Source: Diprion similis
Lineage: Eukaryota > Arthropoda > Insecta > Hymenoptera > Diprionidae
DNA length: 64,000 bases
NCBI RefSeq assembly: GCF_021155765.1
Contig: NC_060118.1
Coordinates: 2,790,001 to 2,854,000, forward strand
Direction of reading: 5' to 3'
Positions 20,992 to 30,412 of the stretch are shown one piece after another. Positions within the stretch are counted from its first letter, which is position 1. Every line of letters starts with the position of its first letter. The notes below the pieces were generated by a model. The model was not told where the DNA came from and ran no database searches. It saw nothing but the letters and a program-made list of their open reading frames with translations. The position numbers and the translations under genes were made by a program.

Positions 20992-21297
20992 ATGAGAATT
21001 CCACATTTTCGCGGCGTTTTCATGCGGAATGGTCTACCATCATCAGGACCGAAGAAGCGAGAATCCGCAATTATTAATATTGATGATAAGAACGACCCCG
21101 GGACACATTGTGTTGCATATAAGAAAAACGGTGATCACGTTTTGTATTTCGATAGTTTGGGTGATTTTCAACCACCTAGGGATTTGATGAACTATCTCGG
21201 TGTTGGTAGCATAAAATACAATCATAAGAGGTATCAGGAATATGATACTGTGATTTGTGGTCACTTGTGCCTCAAATTTTTTATCGGGCAGCTATAA
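20992..21297 (+). CDS. Adenain-like (Ulp1-fold) maturation cysteine protease, E2
   Basis: This 101-aa ORF carries the adenovirus-protease-type triad in order: His in DPGTHCVAYKK, Asp in YFDSLGDFQPP and Cys in CGHLCLKF. It begins MRIPHFRGVFMRNGLP and lies 57 bases after the PLA2 gene and 32 bases before the penton gene on the same strand, the usual place for the maturation protease. It would cleave capsid precursors. It ends soon after the catalytic Cys, which is short but compatible with minimal family members; a small C-terminal truncation cannot be excluded. Confidence 0.88.
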   Translation: MRIPHFRGVFMRNGLPSSGPKKRESAIINIDDKNDPGTHCVAYKKNGDHVLYFDSLGDFQPPRDLMNYLGVGSIKYNHKRYQEYDTVICGHLCLKFFIGQL

Positions 21298-21329
21298 AAA
21301 GAGCGGTGTCACATTGGCGAGCTTTAGTA

Positions 21330-21962
21330 ATGACGGAATCATTGTCGTTAACACTGTCGGGCACCTCATCCCTGCTGGAGGCTCAATATTTTCCCCCAAT
21401 CGAGTTATCGTCGACGAAAAACTATGTTCTCAGACTCGTTGAGTTCATGACATTCAATTCAATACCCAATATTCAAGAGAAGTTTAATAAATTTTACCTG
21501 GAGCGAGCGGACAACAGCCGAGCAGTCATTACGATACCCACAGGCAGCTACGAAATTGAAGATATTCAAAGTTTTCTGCACAAGGAACTGCCTGCCAACA
21601 TCTCCCTTAGTCTGCAGGCCAACAACAACGAGCTTAATAGTGAAGTTACGTGCAATCAAGTAGTAGACTTCAAACCCAAGGATTCCATTGGCCGATTATT
21701 GGGGTTTGAAGCGGTTGAGTTAGCACGGGGCGTTACGCATAAGTCCGAATTACCGGTAGCCATACTGAAAGTTGATACCATACGCGTTGAGTGCAACATA
21801 ACCACCGGGGCGTACATAAACGGGCGTCGAGCTCACACGATTCACGAATTTTTCCCCACCGTCCCATCTGGATATAAGATTGTTGAAGTTCTCGTCAACA
21901 TCATTTACCTCCCAATCGCCGTACAGTCGATACAGAATATACAGCTACGGATAGTCGATTAA
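21330..21962 (+). CDS. Penton-like single-jelly-roll minor capsid protein, E2, intact
   Basis: The 211-aa ORF is taken from the ATG at 21330 (MTESLSLTLSGTSSLLEAQY). In-frame codons upstream look like non-coding overlap with the protease end. The sequence has the FPPIELSSTKNYVLRLVEF and FNSIPNIQEKFNKF strands, a GSYEIEDIQSFL helix, and late strands ending with IIYLPIAVQSIQNIQLRIVD. I know this pattern as the penton (vertex) protein of insect Maverick/adintovirus elements. It sits between the protease and the major capsid protein on the same strand. No frame break is visible. Confidence 0.82.
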   Translation: MTESLSLTLSGTSSLLEAQYFPPIELSSTKNYVLRLVEFMTFNSIPNIQEKFNKFYLERADNSRAVITIPTGSYEIEDIQSFLHKELPANISLSLQANNNELNSEVTCNQVVDFKPKDSIGRLLGFEAVELARGVTHKSELPVAILKVDTIRVECNITTGAYINGRRAHTIHEFFPTVPSGYKIVEVLVNIIYLPIAVQSIQNIQLRIVD

Positions 21963-22086
21963 GACGACGAGTTGGTTAATTTTCGCGGAGAGACGATAAC
22001 TGTACGCTTATATGTAAAATCGGTGGAATAATGGGGATTGTATTTGAGACGAAAAAGTCAGGCAAAAGTTATAAAAGCAAGGCGTC

Positions 22087-23436
22087 ATGGCCAAATATCA
22101 TCAGTCGTCCAGCACCATTGACGAAGCTGACATCTCCGCTGAAGCTGACACCTCTGAACGTTCGGTTTCTCCAGAGTCTAGGTCTTCGATTACGTGGAAA
22201 TTTTGGAAAATAAAAATTCGTGTTCGCTGCATCCTGTGCATGTTACCATGGAGGAAATAATAAGAATACAGAAACCCGTGATATTCGACGAATCGATCAC
22301 ACACTCTGAGGTTCACGCTCATCAGCCATTTGCATCATCGACCTTTGGGAATAACGATGAAATTCGAATGTCCGTTCAAAATCAGAACGAGTGCGTGCTA
22401 CTGGAAAAAAGCTCCCTGCACATTCACGGGAAAGTTACAAAAGAAGATTATTCCATGGTGGCCGCTACAAAATTGGTCAACATGGCTGTTTGCCATATGT
22501 TTGAGGAAATTCGTTACGAGTTGAACGGTGTGGAAATTGATCGAAATAAAAATGTGGGCATCACCAGCATCATGAAGGGATACTCATCTCTCACCCCAGG
22601 ACAACAGCATGGCTTGGAGAACGACGGTTGGCTGAGCGTTGCCGATATCAACCTGGCCGATGATGCTGGAAATTTTGATGTCGTTATACCGCTGCGTTAT
22701 CTGCTGGGATTCGCCGAGGATTATTGCCCAGTCGTCGTTAATGCTAAACATGAGTTGATTCTCACACGCACTAACACCGATTTAAATACTGTACTTCAGA
22801 CAAACACTACTGAGAAGTTTAAAATTCCCCTAAAAATGTCGAATGGCTGCTGCCCCACATCAAACTAGCCGACAAGCCGAAAATCCAGCTACTTAACTAC
22901 ATCGCCACGGACTCGGCCATTCCCATGAGTTTTCGTTCTTGGGAAACGTACGTGTATCCGATGCTGCCGTCAACGACGCGGAATGTCTGGGCGGTCAAGA
23001 CATCGACGCAGCTGGAGAAGCCTAGATACGTCAGAATGGGATTCCAAACTGCAAGGAAAAACGAGGCATTGAAAAATGCTAGCGAATCGATCATTGTAGA
23101 ATAAGATATGTTAAACTCTTTCTTAACTCACAGTGTTACCCCTATGGGAATTCAAATCTAGATATTTTCAATAATCAATACGCCATTCTGTACGATATGT
23201 ATGTCCAGTTTCAAACATCCTACTACGACAAGGAAGAATTTATAAAACGCGCACCCCTGATCGTCATCGATTGCTCAAAACAAAATGAATCGTTGAAAAC
23301 CGGACCGGTGGATATCCGGCTGGAATTTGAAGCAAGCGTAGAATTTTCTCGAAACACCCCAGCCTACTGTATGATCTTGCACGCTCGGGTCGTTGAGTAC
23401 AGTCCGATTAGTGGCACGGTGAAGAAATTAGTATAA
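22087..23436 (+). pseudogene. Double-jelly-roll major capsid protein, E2, frameshifted
   Basis: A probable N terminus at the ATG 22087 (Ser/Glu-rich) shifts frame near 22185 into the main segment 22194-22868. That segment has VIFDESITHSEVHAHQP, an NNDEIRMSVQNQ strand, MVAATKLVNMAVCHMFEEI, and YLLGFAEDYCPVVVNAKH. A second shift near 22836 leads to EWLLPHIKLADK, SFRSWETYVYPMLP and NVWAVKTSTQLEKPRYVRMGF. A third near 23085 leads to KLFLNSQCYPYG, NNQYAILYDMYVQFQTSYY and the C-terminal strands to 23436. These are hallmark segments of the adintovirus/Polinton MCP. Three single-base-scale shifts disable it. It is the last gene of the plus-strand late block, with an AATAAA at 23567-23572. Confidence 0.88.
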
Positions 23437-23618
23437 GCCAATTTTTAGAGTAATATGTTAAATGTAAGAATGTAGAAAATAATATGTATAAGGTTAATTT
23501 TTTCAATTATTAATAATATGATCAATTATTATATAGAAGCTGCAAAACTAAATGCAATTGAGGATAAATAAAAACATCTGTTCAGTGTATCCAATTGTTA
23601 TTTTGAAACTTGACTTGC
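23437..23618. terminator. AT-rich 3' region with a poly(A) signal after the capsid gene
   Basis: This AT-rich stretch follows the MCP stop. AATAAA at 23567-23572 is the likely polyadenylation signal for the late plus-strand transcript. No coding is seen. Confidence 0.45.
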
Positions 23619-24036
23619 TCCTCCCACCATCGTCCCGTAACCGACATCTGGCATTTTTGAATAATTTTTGAAGAATCTTTTATGTGTGACAGATTTATTT
23701 CAACAGCTGCATCCGGCATTCATGATAAAATTCAGTATGTACAGATTTATTTACATTACCACCCACTGCATTTATTATCGGCATGAGCTGAAAGGCTGCA
23801 TTTCCAGGAATTTTTCTCAAGTGGTCTAGCGTTATCTAACTTGGAGCTTCCCGCCGCCGAACAGGACCCAACAGGATTTTGCCGCCGCCCCCCCCCCCCC
23901 CCGTGGGCTCCTCGCGCGCCCCTCGTTGACCCCCCCCCCCCGCGGATCCTTCGCGCGCCATCCGCGGACCCCTCCCCCCCCCTTCCGCGCGCCAGAGCAG
24001 CCGGCCCGGCCGGCCCGTAGGAATAGGGGGAACCCT
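23619..24036 (+). repeat. Left copy of a ~415-bp direct repeat with poly-C tracts
   Basis: This matches 29288-29697 in the same orientation, from CCCGTAACCGACATCTGGC to CCCGTAGGAATxGGGGG. The first ~270 bases are well conserved. The GC-rich half carries several runs of 8-15 C separated by CGCGCGCC and GTGGACxCCTC words and is more diverged. The repeats bracket a ~5.25-kb segment with two intact ORFs. Confidence 0.9.
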
Positions 24037-24369
24037 TGTCTTGGTTGTTCTGCATTTTGAATTTGTTTTCTATTTTCCAGCATTTTCCTATTTAACTAGC
24101 ATGTAGAATGATTTTTTTCGAGCCCTTTTTAATGTTCTTGCTTATTCATTTAGATATTTATATTTTTTCACGTACTCAAAATTTCACCACAGGCCGACGG
24201 ATTGAGATGATAAAGAGGAAGTGACAAGACAGGGGGAAGGTGGAAGAGACGGAGGACGGGGGGGGGGGGCGAGGCGGTAGGACATGATAAGCGTCGGTGA
24301 GGGTTTGTACTTTTCATGAGCAGATGATCGGCGTAAGTAGCATCGCATTAGGTAAAATGATTCGATGTT

Positions 24370-24520
24370 ATGCAATTAATGTATACGCCCAATTGGATAC
24401 TGGAAATATTCATCGTGAACGACTTGAAAAATACCAATCCACCGCCATACAAACTTACCGATTATCAAGGTCGTCCCATCGAAGGAGGATTCAAGAGGAG
24501 GAGGAGGATGCAAGGAATTT
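24370..24520 (+). pseudogene. Integrase C-terminal fragment (inverted relative to E2 integrase)
   Basis: Plus-strand codons give NWILEIFIVND then LKNTNPPPYKLTDYQGRPIEGGF. These match NWTTEIFTVSE and VKNTNPPTYKLTDYQDHSIEVGF of the minus-strand integrase (about 17090-17190). The fragment stops being recognisable at an Arg-rich low-complexity stretch. Together with 24540-25222 it forms an inverted partial copy of the polB-integrase junction. Confidence 0.75.
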
Positions 24521-24539
24521 TTTTCCATCCGGTTAATAC

Positions 24540-24780
24540 ACATGTTTATTTTTGGAAACTTTTTTTTCATTTCTGGAAAACCTCTTTTTATAGTAGGAAA
24601 ACTTGTTTTAAGCGTTAATCAAATGGGGATTTTGTTTACTGAAAACTTTTCTTATTTTCCGGAAAACTTTTTTTCATTTTCTGAAAACTTTTTTTCGTTT
24701 TCTGAAAACTTTTTTTCATTTCTGGAAAACTTTTTTTCATTTTTGAATAAATGATTTGACAAAGGATCGTCCAAGGTGTC
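24540..24780 (-). repeat. Inverted copy of the polB/integrase spacer repeats
   Basis: Units of TTTTCxGGAAAACTTTTTTTCATTT are the reverse complement of the 16320-16530 spacer, in the correct order between integrase and polB fragments. Confidence 0.7.
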
Positions 24781-24799
24781 AAATGTAAATATTCGCAGC

Positions 24800-25222
24800 A
24801 GTTTTATACATCCAGCTAATCCTATAATTAGTTTTTATGGGGCAGCGGCAAACCCCCAGGGTACGGTGTCGCTCTACCCAGGTATCAATTGTCGCTTGTC
24901 ATCTTGCCAACTCAAAGCCAATTTCTTCTATACGATAGTGCTCACTTGATGTTTTTTGCTATGAATTAGACATTGCGATCGAGTCAATCTGTTGTAAGCC
25001 AACAGACAGCGCTTATAATCGTCAAATGTGATGGTGTTCGGCGTTGAATTTTTGACACCTTTTGCCCGTTTGCTCACTTTGGTACCATTGACGTGTTTTT
25101 TTTTTCATCTTAGCCCATCGTTGCGAATGTGTACAGCTTTGCGCGCAACCCCAATGAACTCTGCCATAATTTTCCCGTTGTTCTCGTCCTTCATCATGCC
25201 CAGACGTTTCTTGTTCTTGAGC
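24800..25222 (-). pseudogene. polB C-terminal fragment (inverted copy of 15869-16300)
   Basis: On the minus strand this reads the polymerase C-terminal segments KNKKRLGMMKDENNGK, RAKGVKNSTPNTITFDDYK and LSWQDDKRQLIPG, with several point changes and frame breaks. Homology starts abruptly at 25222 (GCTCAAGAACAAG). Nucleotide identity to 15869-16300 is high but not perfect. Confidence 0.85.
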
Positions 25223-25326
25223 GTTGAAATTTTTGAACTTTAAATTTAAATCTTAAGATCTTGGAAATTCCATGCGCACTTTATTTTGCATAATACAATC
25301 CTGCCGATGGTAGTCGTAGGCATGTT

Positions 25327-25575
25327 TCACACCAAAGTAACAGAGCCATCTATCGGATAAAAACAGTTGCCCATTATGATGAGACAATTGTTTGCCAACC
25401 AATCGTGAAAGATCTTTGATTCACGCAAAGTGGAATCTTGGTATGAATTTGGAGTTTCTCCGGGAGTTTGCTCGCGCAGCAAATCGTACGCCTCCCCCAT
25501 CTGCTCGACGAGTCCCACGTATGCTTCGGCGGCCATGACTTTGACGTTGGTGACGATATTATTCATCATATATTT
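25327..25575 (-). CDS. Unrecognised small ORF
   Basis: About 80 codons run from an in-frame start (MMNNIVTNVKVMAAEAYVGL), with amphipathic helix-like content (LVEQMGEAYDLLREQ). After the stop, more sense codons continue in frame to about 25240 (MPTTTIGRIVLCK), hinting at a longer gene with a nonsense codon. It lies just past the polB fragment. No family is recognised and real coding status is uncertain. Confidence 0.3.
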   Translation of the reverse strand, partial: KYMMNNIVTNVKVMAAEAYVGLVEQMGEAYDLLREQTPGETPNSYQDSTLRESKIFHDWLANNCLIIMGNCFYPIDGSVTLV

Positions 25576-25737
25576 TTCCACAAATGAAATTCATAATATT
25601 TACCTTCATTTCACAAGAACGGATGAAAGTGAATTCTATAATAATCTTATTACATATAACATTTCAATTCTATGTATGCGCTAGGATGTAATTGCAATTA
25701 ATTCTATTTTTTCCAGATATGTAAATAATTTTCGAAA
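25563..25737 (+). repeat. ~175-bp direct repeat, left copy (right copy 27541-27737)
   Basis: Shared words include CAAATGAAATTCATAATATTTAC, ACGGATGAAAGT, TATAATAATCTTATxACATATAACATTT and TATGCGCTxGGATGTAATTGCAAT. The copies flank 25738-27540. A further degenerate partial unit follows the right copy at 27738-27790. Confidence 0.8.
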
Positions 25738-27139
25738 AGTGGCTTCGAGCGGCACAGAGATGAATTCTGAACCCTGGACTCTTGACCGGGTGATTTATGT
25801 TTATGGGACCTGACGAAAAGGGCTGTTTCGAGAAAAGTCACATGTGCAACATGTCAAGTAGGGAAAAAATCGCTTGAGGAAAGGCGGGCAGTGCTGATCC
25901 ATGTTACGAAGTTTTACGACGTTCGACGGAAAAAACCTTCCGAGAAGAGTCTTTCGAGTGAAATACAGTTACATATTCCCGCGCTGCATTTTTGGACACG
26001 CATCTCGTGATGTGTTAGCTCATCAGCGATTGGTTGGTTTACATACGGTCGAACAAAGCGTCATGTCCCCACCACCTGATATGAATTCGAATAGGGGTTT
26101 CGAAATTTTCTTCCAGTCGAAAATCTTCCCTGTACGAAAAGTGTTTGGTGAAGCGAGCGGTGAAAAAAGTGATCATTCGAAGACTTCAAACAGCTAACAT
26201 TGTGAGTACTTTATCGAAATAACGAATAATGATGTTTTCTCTGCCAAGTTCATATGTTTGCATAATTAATTTTCTTTCTCCTGGTATTATTATACCGTTG
26301 ATCAATATACAAATAATTTTTTATTACTTTTCCAATTTCCTCTTTGGAAGCTCTTTTCTACAATTTATAGAGCCACGCCAGTTCTCTTACGATACTGTGA
26401 ATGTTAATTTTTTTTAATTTCACAAATTTCTGTATTCGTCATTGCTGTTTCAATACTAATTTGGGGGAAAAATTTTTTAAAATCATATTCAAAAGATAAC
26501 TGGTTTAAAAAGAGGATTGTCGGACTCCCCACCCCCTTCACCACCGTCACCTTTCAAACGGATGCGAGGGGGGCACAGTTTTGATGATCAGGAGACTGAT
26601 GATGTGATGCAGAAACAATTATTATCAATGAGCAACGTTTTCATAATAAAGAGGATGATGTAGATAGTGACGCGGATACTATTTTCATCGGTGAAGCTGA
26701 TTATTTTGACAATTTGGCACAAGAGCAGCAGCTTGAATCGGGGGGTGAAGAGGTCATGGGGAATGCCGGGGTGTGGGAGGTTGTGGTAGCTGACGAAGGG
26801 GGGGGATGGGGTTGAGGAAGAGGAGGTGTAGGAAGAGTGGGTGGTGAAGGAGGGGGTGGAGGAAGAGTGGGCGGTGGAAGTGTAGATGGAGGAGGGGGTG
26901 GGCGAAAACTATGAGGCCATCTACGTGCACCCCGTCATAATTCGCAACGATGTTGATCGAGCCCGTGAACAGTTGGGGCGCTTGGACAGGGTTGACGATG
27001 AGGGATATTTTTCAGAGGATTGGTGTATAGCACTACATTCAAATAAAATTCTAGCTTCTTCCACCCTTTTTCTATGTCCATCGTTTTAATAAGTGAAAAC
27101 TTCTCTTGGGTTTCAGATTTATCAAGTATATTATAAGTC
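25738..27139. other. Low-complexity stretch without a confident gene
   Basis: It contains a GC/purine-rich GGAGGTG-type run (26740-26900) and short overlapping frames. A plus-strand frame at 26886-27089 is acidic and could extend the acidic ORF at 27140 if a splice or frameshift exists (a TTTCAG precedes 27117), but the frames do not join cleanly. Confidence 0.35.
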
Positions 27140-27508
27140 ATGCCGCCCCACTTTCTCCGAGACCTTGGATACGTCACAGACTCGGAAAGTGGTTGGTCGA
27201 CTGATGAATGGACTGAAGATGAGGAGGAGGTTGAGGCTGTTGCAGAGGTTGGGGACGAAATAACAATCGGATTTTCTGAAGCGGCATCAGAGTTCTCGCT
27301 GGAGGAGCTTCGGGAACTCGTTGAAGATGCGCGGCCAAACAGCCAATATTACATAAATTATTATAATCATCCGCCTACACAAATTATTGTAGAAAAATGG
27401 GAAAATGAGACTGTCGCCATAATGATAGATATAGAAAATGATGCTGATGATGATGATCATAGCGATCATGATAATGATGATGATTTTACGGATTATTTCG
27501 GGGAGTAA
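27140..27508 (+). CDS. Acidic ORF, unrecognised
   Basis: The 122-aa frame starts at an ATG (MPPHFLRDLGYVTDSESGW). It is rich in Glu/Asp and ends in a GAT-repeat-encoded DDDDHSDHDNDDDFTDYF tail. The high acidity and repeat origin mean it could be a chance frame. The upstream in-frame stop (TAA at ~27134) fixes the start if it is real. No domain is recognised. Confidence 0.35.
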   Translation: MPPHFLRDLGYVTDSESGWSTDEWTEDEEEVEAVAEVGDEITIGFSEAASEFSLEELRELVEDARPNSQYYINYYNHPPTQIIVEKWENETVAIMIDIENDADDDDHSDHDNDDDFTDYFGE

Positions 27509-27540
27509 AACCATATATTACACAAAAGTACACAATTATT

Positions 27541-27737
27541 TATCATAAATTTTTCGACAAATGAAATTCATAATATTTACATTTATTTCTCATGAACGGA
27601 TGAAAGTTATGAAGATATGTGTATGATTGTAATAAATTCTATAATAATCTTATGACATATAACATTTTAATTCTATGTATGCGCTGGGATGTAATTGCAA
27701 TCAGTTCTATTTTTTCTAAATATGTAAATAATTTTAT
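27541..27737 (+). repeat. ~195-bp direct repeat, right copy
   Basis: This is the direct copy of 25563-25737 with a small insertion (GAAGATATGTGTATGATTG) and scattered substitutions. Confidence 0.8.
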
Positions 27738-27802
27738 TGAATACTGCATTTCAATTATATGTATCAGCGAGGATGTAATCATTGTAAGTTCTATTGGTAT
27801 TT

Positions 27803-28669
27803 TCAAACATATTGCCTACATTTTTTAGGCAGACGATTGCATTCCAAACAGTCTTTAACCAGAGGGTTTGGACCATCCACTATATCGCCATCGGGTCCGG
27901 GTATATAATGCAGGGTACATCTGCGGCAACTGTAGATGCTGGCATCCATTTTCATATTCTCAGGCAGCTTATCCCACACATCATTGATGGAATTTGATGC
28001 GAACACGTAGACGAATTCTTTCGGTAAAAAAGCGATATCCTCAGACCTCATTGCTCTTAAACCAGCCAATTCCTCGTACAGGTGGAGTGATTTCTCGAGA
28101 GAGCCGGTACACTCCTTCAAATACCAACTTCTCAGCCGCTGCACGTTCTCAAAGGCACAGTTGTATCCCGGGATGTATTCAGGGTTGTCATCATACCAAA
28201 TCGATCCTTCTTCCGCGTATTTACAAATATCGTCCGATGGGAAGTATCCGTGGTTTAGGTCGTGCAAGGGTGCCACTTCCATATATTTCAGTTTTACCAG
28301 TGTAGGGGGTTCGATGTGCAAATCTTCCATAATAATAACTGGCGTTGTACTACCGAGAATCTCCGTCAACCATGCTTTCTTCTCTGCTCCTTTGATGTGT
28401 ACGTAACACGCATTTCTCACAATTTTTCTCAGAATCTTCGGTACTTCATCGTGAGATTTGTTGCCGGCATTCCATGGTATCCCGTGATGATTGCGCGTTA
28501 ACCAGGCGTTAGTAGCTCTATATCCGATTGGTAGGCTGGTTAAATCACAGGGTGGTTCAATGAGGATGTGCTCCAAACCCGAACCGTTTATATAGATGGC
28601 TGCGACTTCTTTGGGCACAAGCTGGTTGCTTTGACCGATGAAACATTGCACGTCCAGGATCATCTCCAT
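27803..28669 (-). CDS. Intact 288-aa protein of unknown function, possibly an RNase H-fold exonuclease
   Basis: The long intact ORF starts at an ATG. The N terminus (MILDVQCFIG..VPKEVAAIYI) has the beta-strand plus Asp layout of DEDDh-type nucleases. Other segments are YRATNAWLTRNHHGIPWN, YVHIKGAEKKAWLTEIL, TPVIIMEDLHIEPPTLVKLK and YNCAFENVQRLRSWYLKE. The C terminus has a CRRC..CLEC cysteine set that could bind zinc. I recall similar proteins scattered in insect genomes near virus-like elements but cannot name the family; the nuclease idea is inference from pattern alone. It lies 123 bases downstream of the 104-aa gene on the same strand, and both are intact inside the direct-repeat-bounded segment. 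Confidence 0.65.
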   Translation of the reverse strand: MEMILDVQCFIGQSNQLVPKEVAAIYINGSGLEHILIEPPCDLTSLPIGYRATNAWLTRNHHGIPWNAGNKSHDEVPKILRKIVRNACYVHIKGAEKKAWLTEILGSTTPVIIMEDLHIEPPTLVKLKYMEVAPLHDLNHGYFPSDDICKYAEEGSIWYDDNPEYIPGYNCAFENVQRLRSWYLKECTGSLEKSLHLYEELAGLRAMRSEDIAFLPKEFVYVFASNSINDVWDKLPENMKMDASIYSCRRCTLHYIPGPDGDIVDGPNPLVKDCLECNRLPKKCRQYV

Positions 28670-28792
28670 GTTGCAGAGGGATGCTAAGCTTGATTTTTCT
28701 CAAATATCCGTAGAAGACTGACTATTTGTTCCCCGCACACCAGCTTTCATCCCCTCGCATTTGATGTAAGTGGCGGGGATGATGTAAATTAT

Positions 28793-29107
28793 TTATGGCA
28801 CGTAACTGCACGAAAATTCAAACTTGTTGAACTCTCCTCCAAAGTATTTCAACTGTAGACGATTTGCCCCAGCCATATCACACATTTCGGTCATCTGCTT
28901 CGAATCTTCTTGCAGAACTTTCGCGATTCTTGGAGGTAGGAAGACGTTGTATTCCCCCTCAATCTCGGCTAGAACACGTACCCTAAATTTCGTTTTGACC
29001 AGTCGTAGTCCGGTGACGTTATATATCTCTCCAATTTCGAATTTCGACATCTTCTTGGTCGGCAGATTCTCCAGGCGGCTGGCGTGGTTGATTTTTCCCA
29101 AATCCAT
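28793..29107 (-). CDS. Intact 104-aa protein of unknown function
   Basis: The ATG start gives MDLGKINHASRLENLPTKKM, followed by FEIGEIYNVTGLRLVKTKFR, VRVLAEIEGEYNVFLPPRIA and a C-terminal LQLKYFGGEFNKFEFSCSY. The short length and beta-strand-rich alternation resemble small OB-fold single-strand-binding proteins; that is inference. A TATA box lies about 90 bases upstream (29195-29206, minus strand). It is probably co-expressed with, or paired with, the 288-aa gene downstream. Confidence 0.6.
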   Translation of the reverse strand: MDLGKINHASRLENLPTKKMSKFEIGEIYNVTGLRLVKTKFRVRVLAEIEGEYNVFLPPRIAKVLQEDSKQMTEMCDMAGANRLQLKYFGGEFNKFEFSCSYVP

Positions 29108-29192
29108 AGCGTTTTCGATGAGAGTTTTTTTTTACAAGTACGAACAGTTCACGACGAGAAGACGATGAGAACAGAGTGACTATCGAAATGAA

Positions 29193-29209
29193 TCCGTATT
29201 TTATATACC
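29193..29209 (-). promoter_or_regulatory. TATA box of the 104-aa gene
   Basis: On the minus strand this reads TGGTATATAAAATACGG. A pyrimidine-rich initiator (ATAGTCACTCTGTTC) follows about 30 bases downstream, and the ATG about 90 bases downstream. It is a good match to an arthropod TATA/initiator promoter. Confidence 0.55.
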
Positions 29210-29287
29210 ATCCATCCCCACCCCGATTCTTCCATCAAACAAGACTCGACCTGCATATCGTGGGGAAATTTTTTATGCACCGCCCCC

Positions 29288-29697
29288 GCTCTCCATCCTC
29301 CCGTAACCGACATCTGGCATTTTTCAATAATTTTTGAAGAATCTTTTATGTGTGACAGATTTATCTCAACAGCTGCATCCTGAATTTATGATAAAATTTT
29401 GTATGGGCAGGTTTATTTACATTACCATCCACTGCGTTAATTATCGGCATGACCCGAAAGGCCGCATTTCCAGGAATTTTCTCAAGTGGTCTAGCGTTGT
29501 CTAACTTAGAGCTTCCCGCCGTCAAACAAGACCCGACAGGCCCCCCCCCCCTCCCGTCGAGGACTCACCACACGCCTAACGCGGACACCCTCCCGCGGAC
29601 CCCTCGCGCACCCTTCGTGGACTCCTCCCCCCCCCCCCCCCCCCCGCGCGCCGCTGCAGCTGGCCTGGCCAGCCCGTAGGAATGGGGGGAACCCCCC
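29288..29697 (+). repeat. Right copy of the ~415-bp direct repeat
   Basis: This is the direct copy of 23619-24036. Differences include several short indels in the C-tracts and substitutions such as TGACCCGAAAGG for TGAGCTGAAAGG. TG..CA ends and a target duplication were not evident, so a classical LTR is not demonstrated; unequal recombination or an element-terminal repeat are alternatives. Confidence 0.9.
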
Positions 29698-29939
29698 CTT
29701 GATACACCGCCATTGTGTTCCAGAACTCTTATATATTACCTACTAAGGAAGCCAAATGATAGGTCTACTATAATACGCAGATCTAAACCATACGCGAGAA
29801 CAGTCAACGACGAAAACAAACAGAAGACAACACATGCAATTCTAAAGGAAACACCGACCTAAAACATAAACACAACTCCGGAAACAAAACGAATATTCAT
29901 GATTCAAAATTACCAGGAGCATTCGATTTAAACTAGACT

Positions 29940-30370
29940 CGAGCTTCTAGAATCATTATTGAGATTGGACTATTCGAATGCTGAAGAGAAAGAGAACGTC
30001 TACAATTTAATCCGTACAAACGCAAATATTTTTCACTTACCAGGCGACAACCTAGGATGCACTAATGTGATTAGACATAAGATAACTACGACTGATCAAC
30101 GGCTAATTACTACAAAATAATACCACTATTCCCCAATCCACAAAGTAGAAATTCAGAAACAGGTAGGAGAACTGCTAGGTTCAAATATAATTCAAGCTTC
30201 ATCATCCTCATACAGCTCTCCGTTGTCGATAGGGCCGAAGAAACCGGACTCAAATAAAAATAAATGTTAACGCATGGTTAATAATTATAGGACATTGAAC
30301 GAAGAGACGTTGGAAGCCGCATATCCATTACTTAATATCACGAACCGATTTTCCCAATATCCAATCTAAC
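29940..30370 (+). pseudogene. Ty3/Gypsy reverse transcriptase remnant
   Basis: Readable across frames: an IFHLPGDNLGCTNV segment, HKVEIQKQVGELLGSNII, ASSSSYSSPLSIGPKKPDS and NNYRTLNEETLEAAYPL. This is the start of the Gypsy-type RT domain (the HxxEI..I.SSSPYSSP..PKKPD.. pattern). Stops and frameshifts are present, and homology fades near 30370, before the YxDD catalytic motif, which I could not find. The surrounding 29700-33750 is AT-rich and otherwise decayed. Confidence 0.75.
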
Positions 30371-30412
30371 TTACAATTTGATCTCCAGATACTATATTTC
30401 AATTTTTCCAGG

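Noticed and set aside
23756..24083. Gly/Arg-rich minus-strand frames
   Set aside because: They are translation of poly-C/GC tracts in the direct repeat; length polymorphism of the runs would break any frame.
25738..27540. Possible spliced acidic gene joining 26886-27020 to 27117-27508
   Set aside because: A plausible acceptor exists but the frames do not join and a stop precedes the second ATG.
27994..28501. Plus-strand frames opposite the 288-aa gene
   Set aside because: They are antisense by-products of a real minus-strand ORF.
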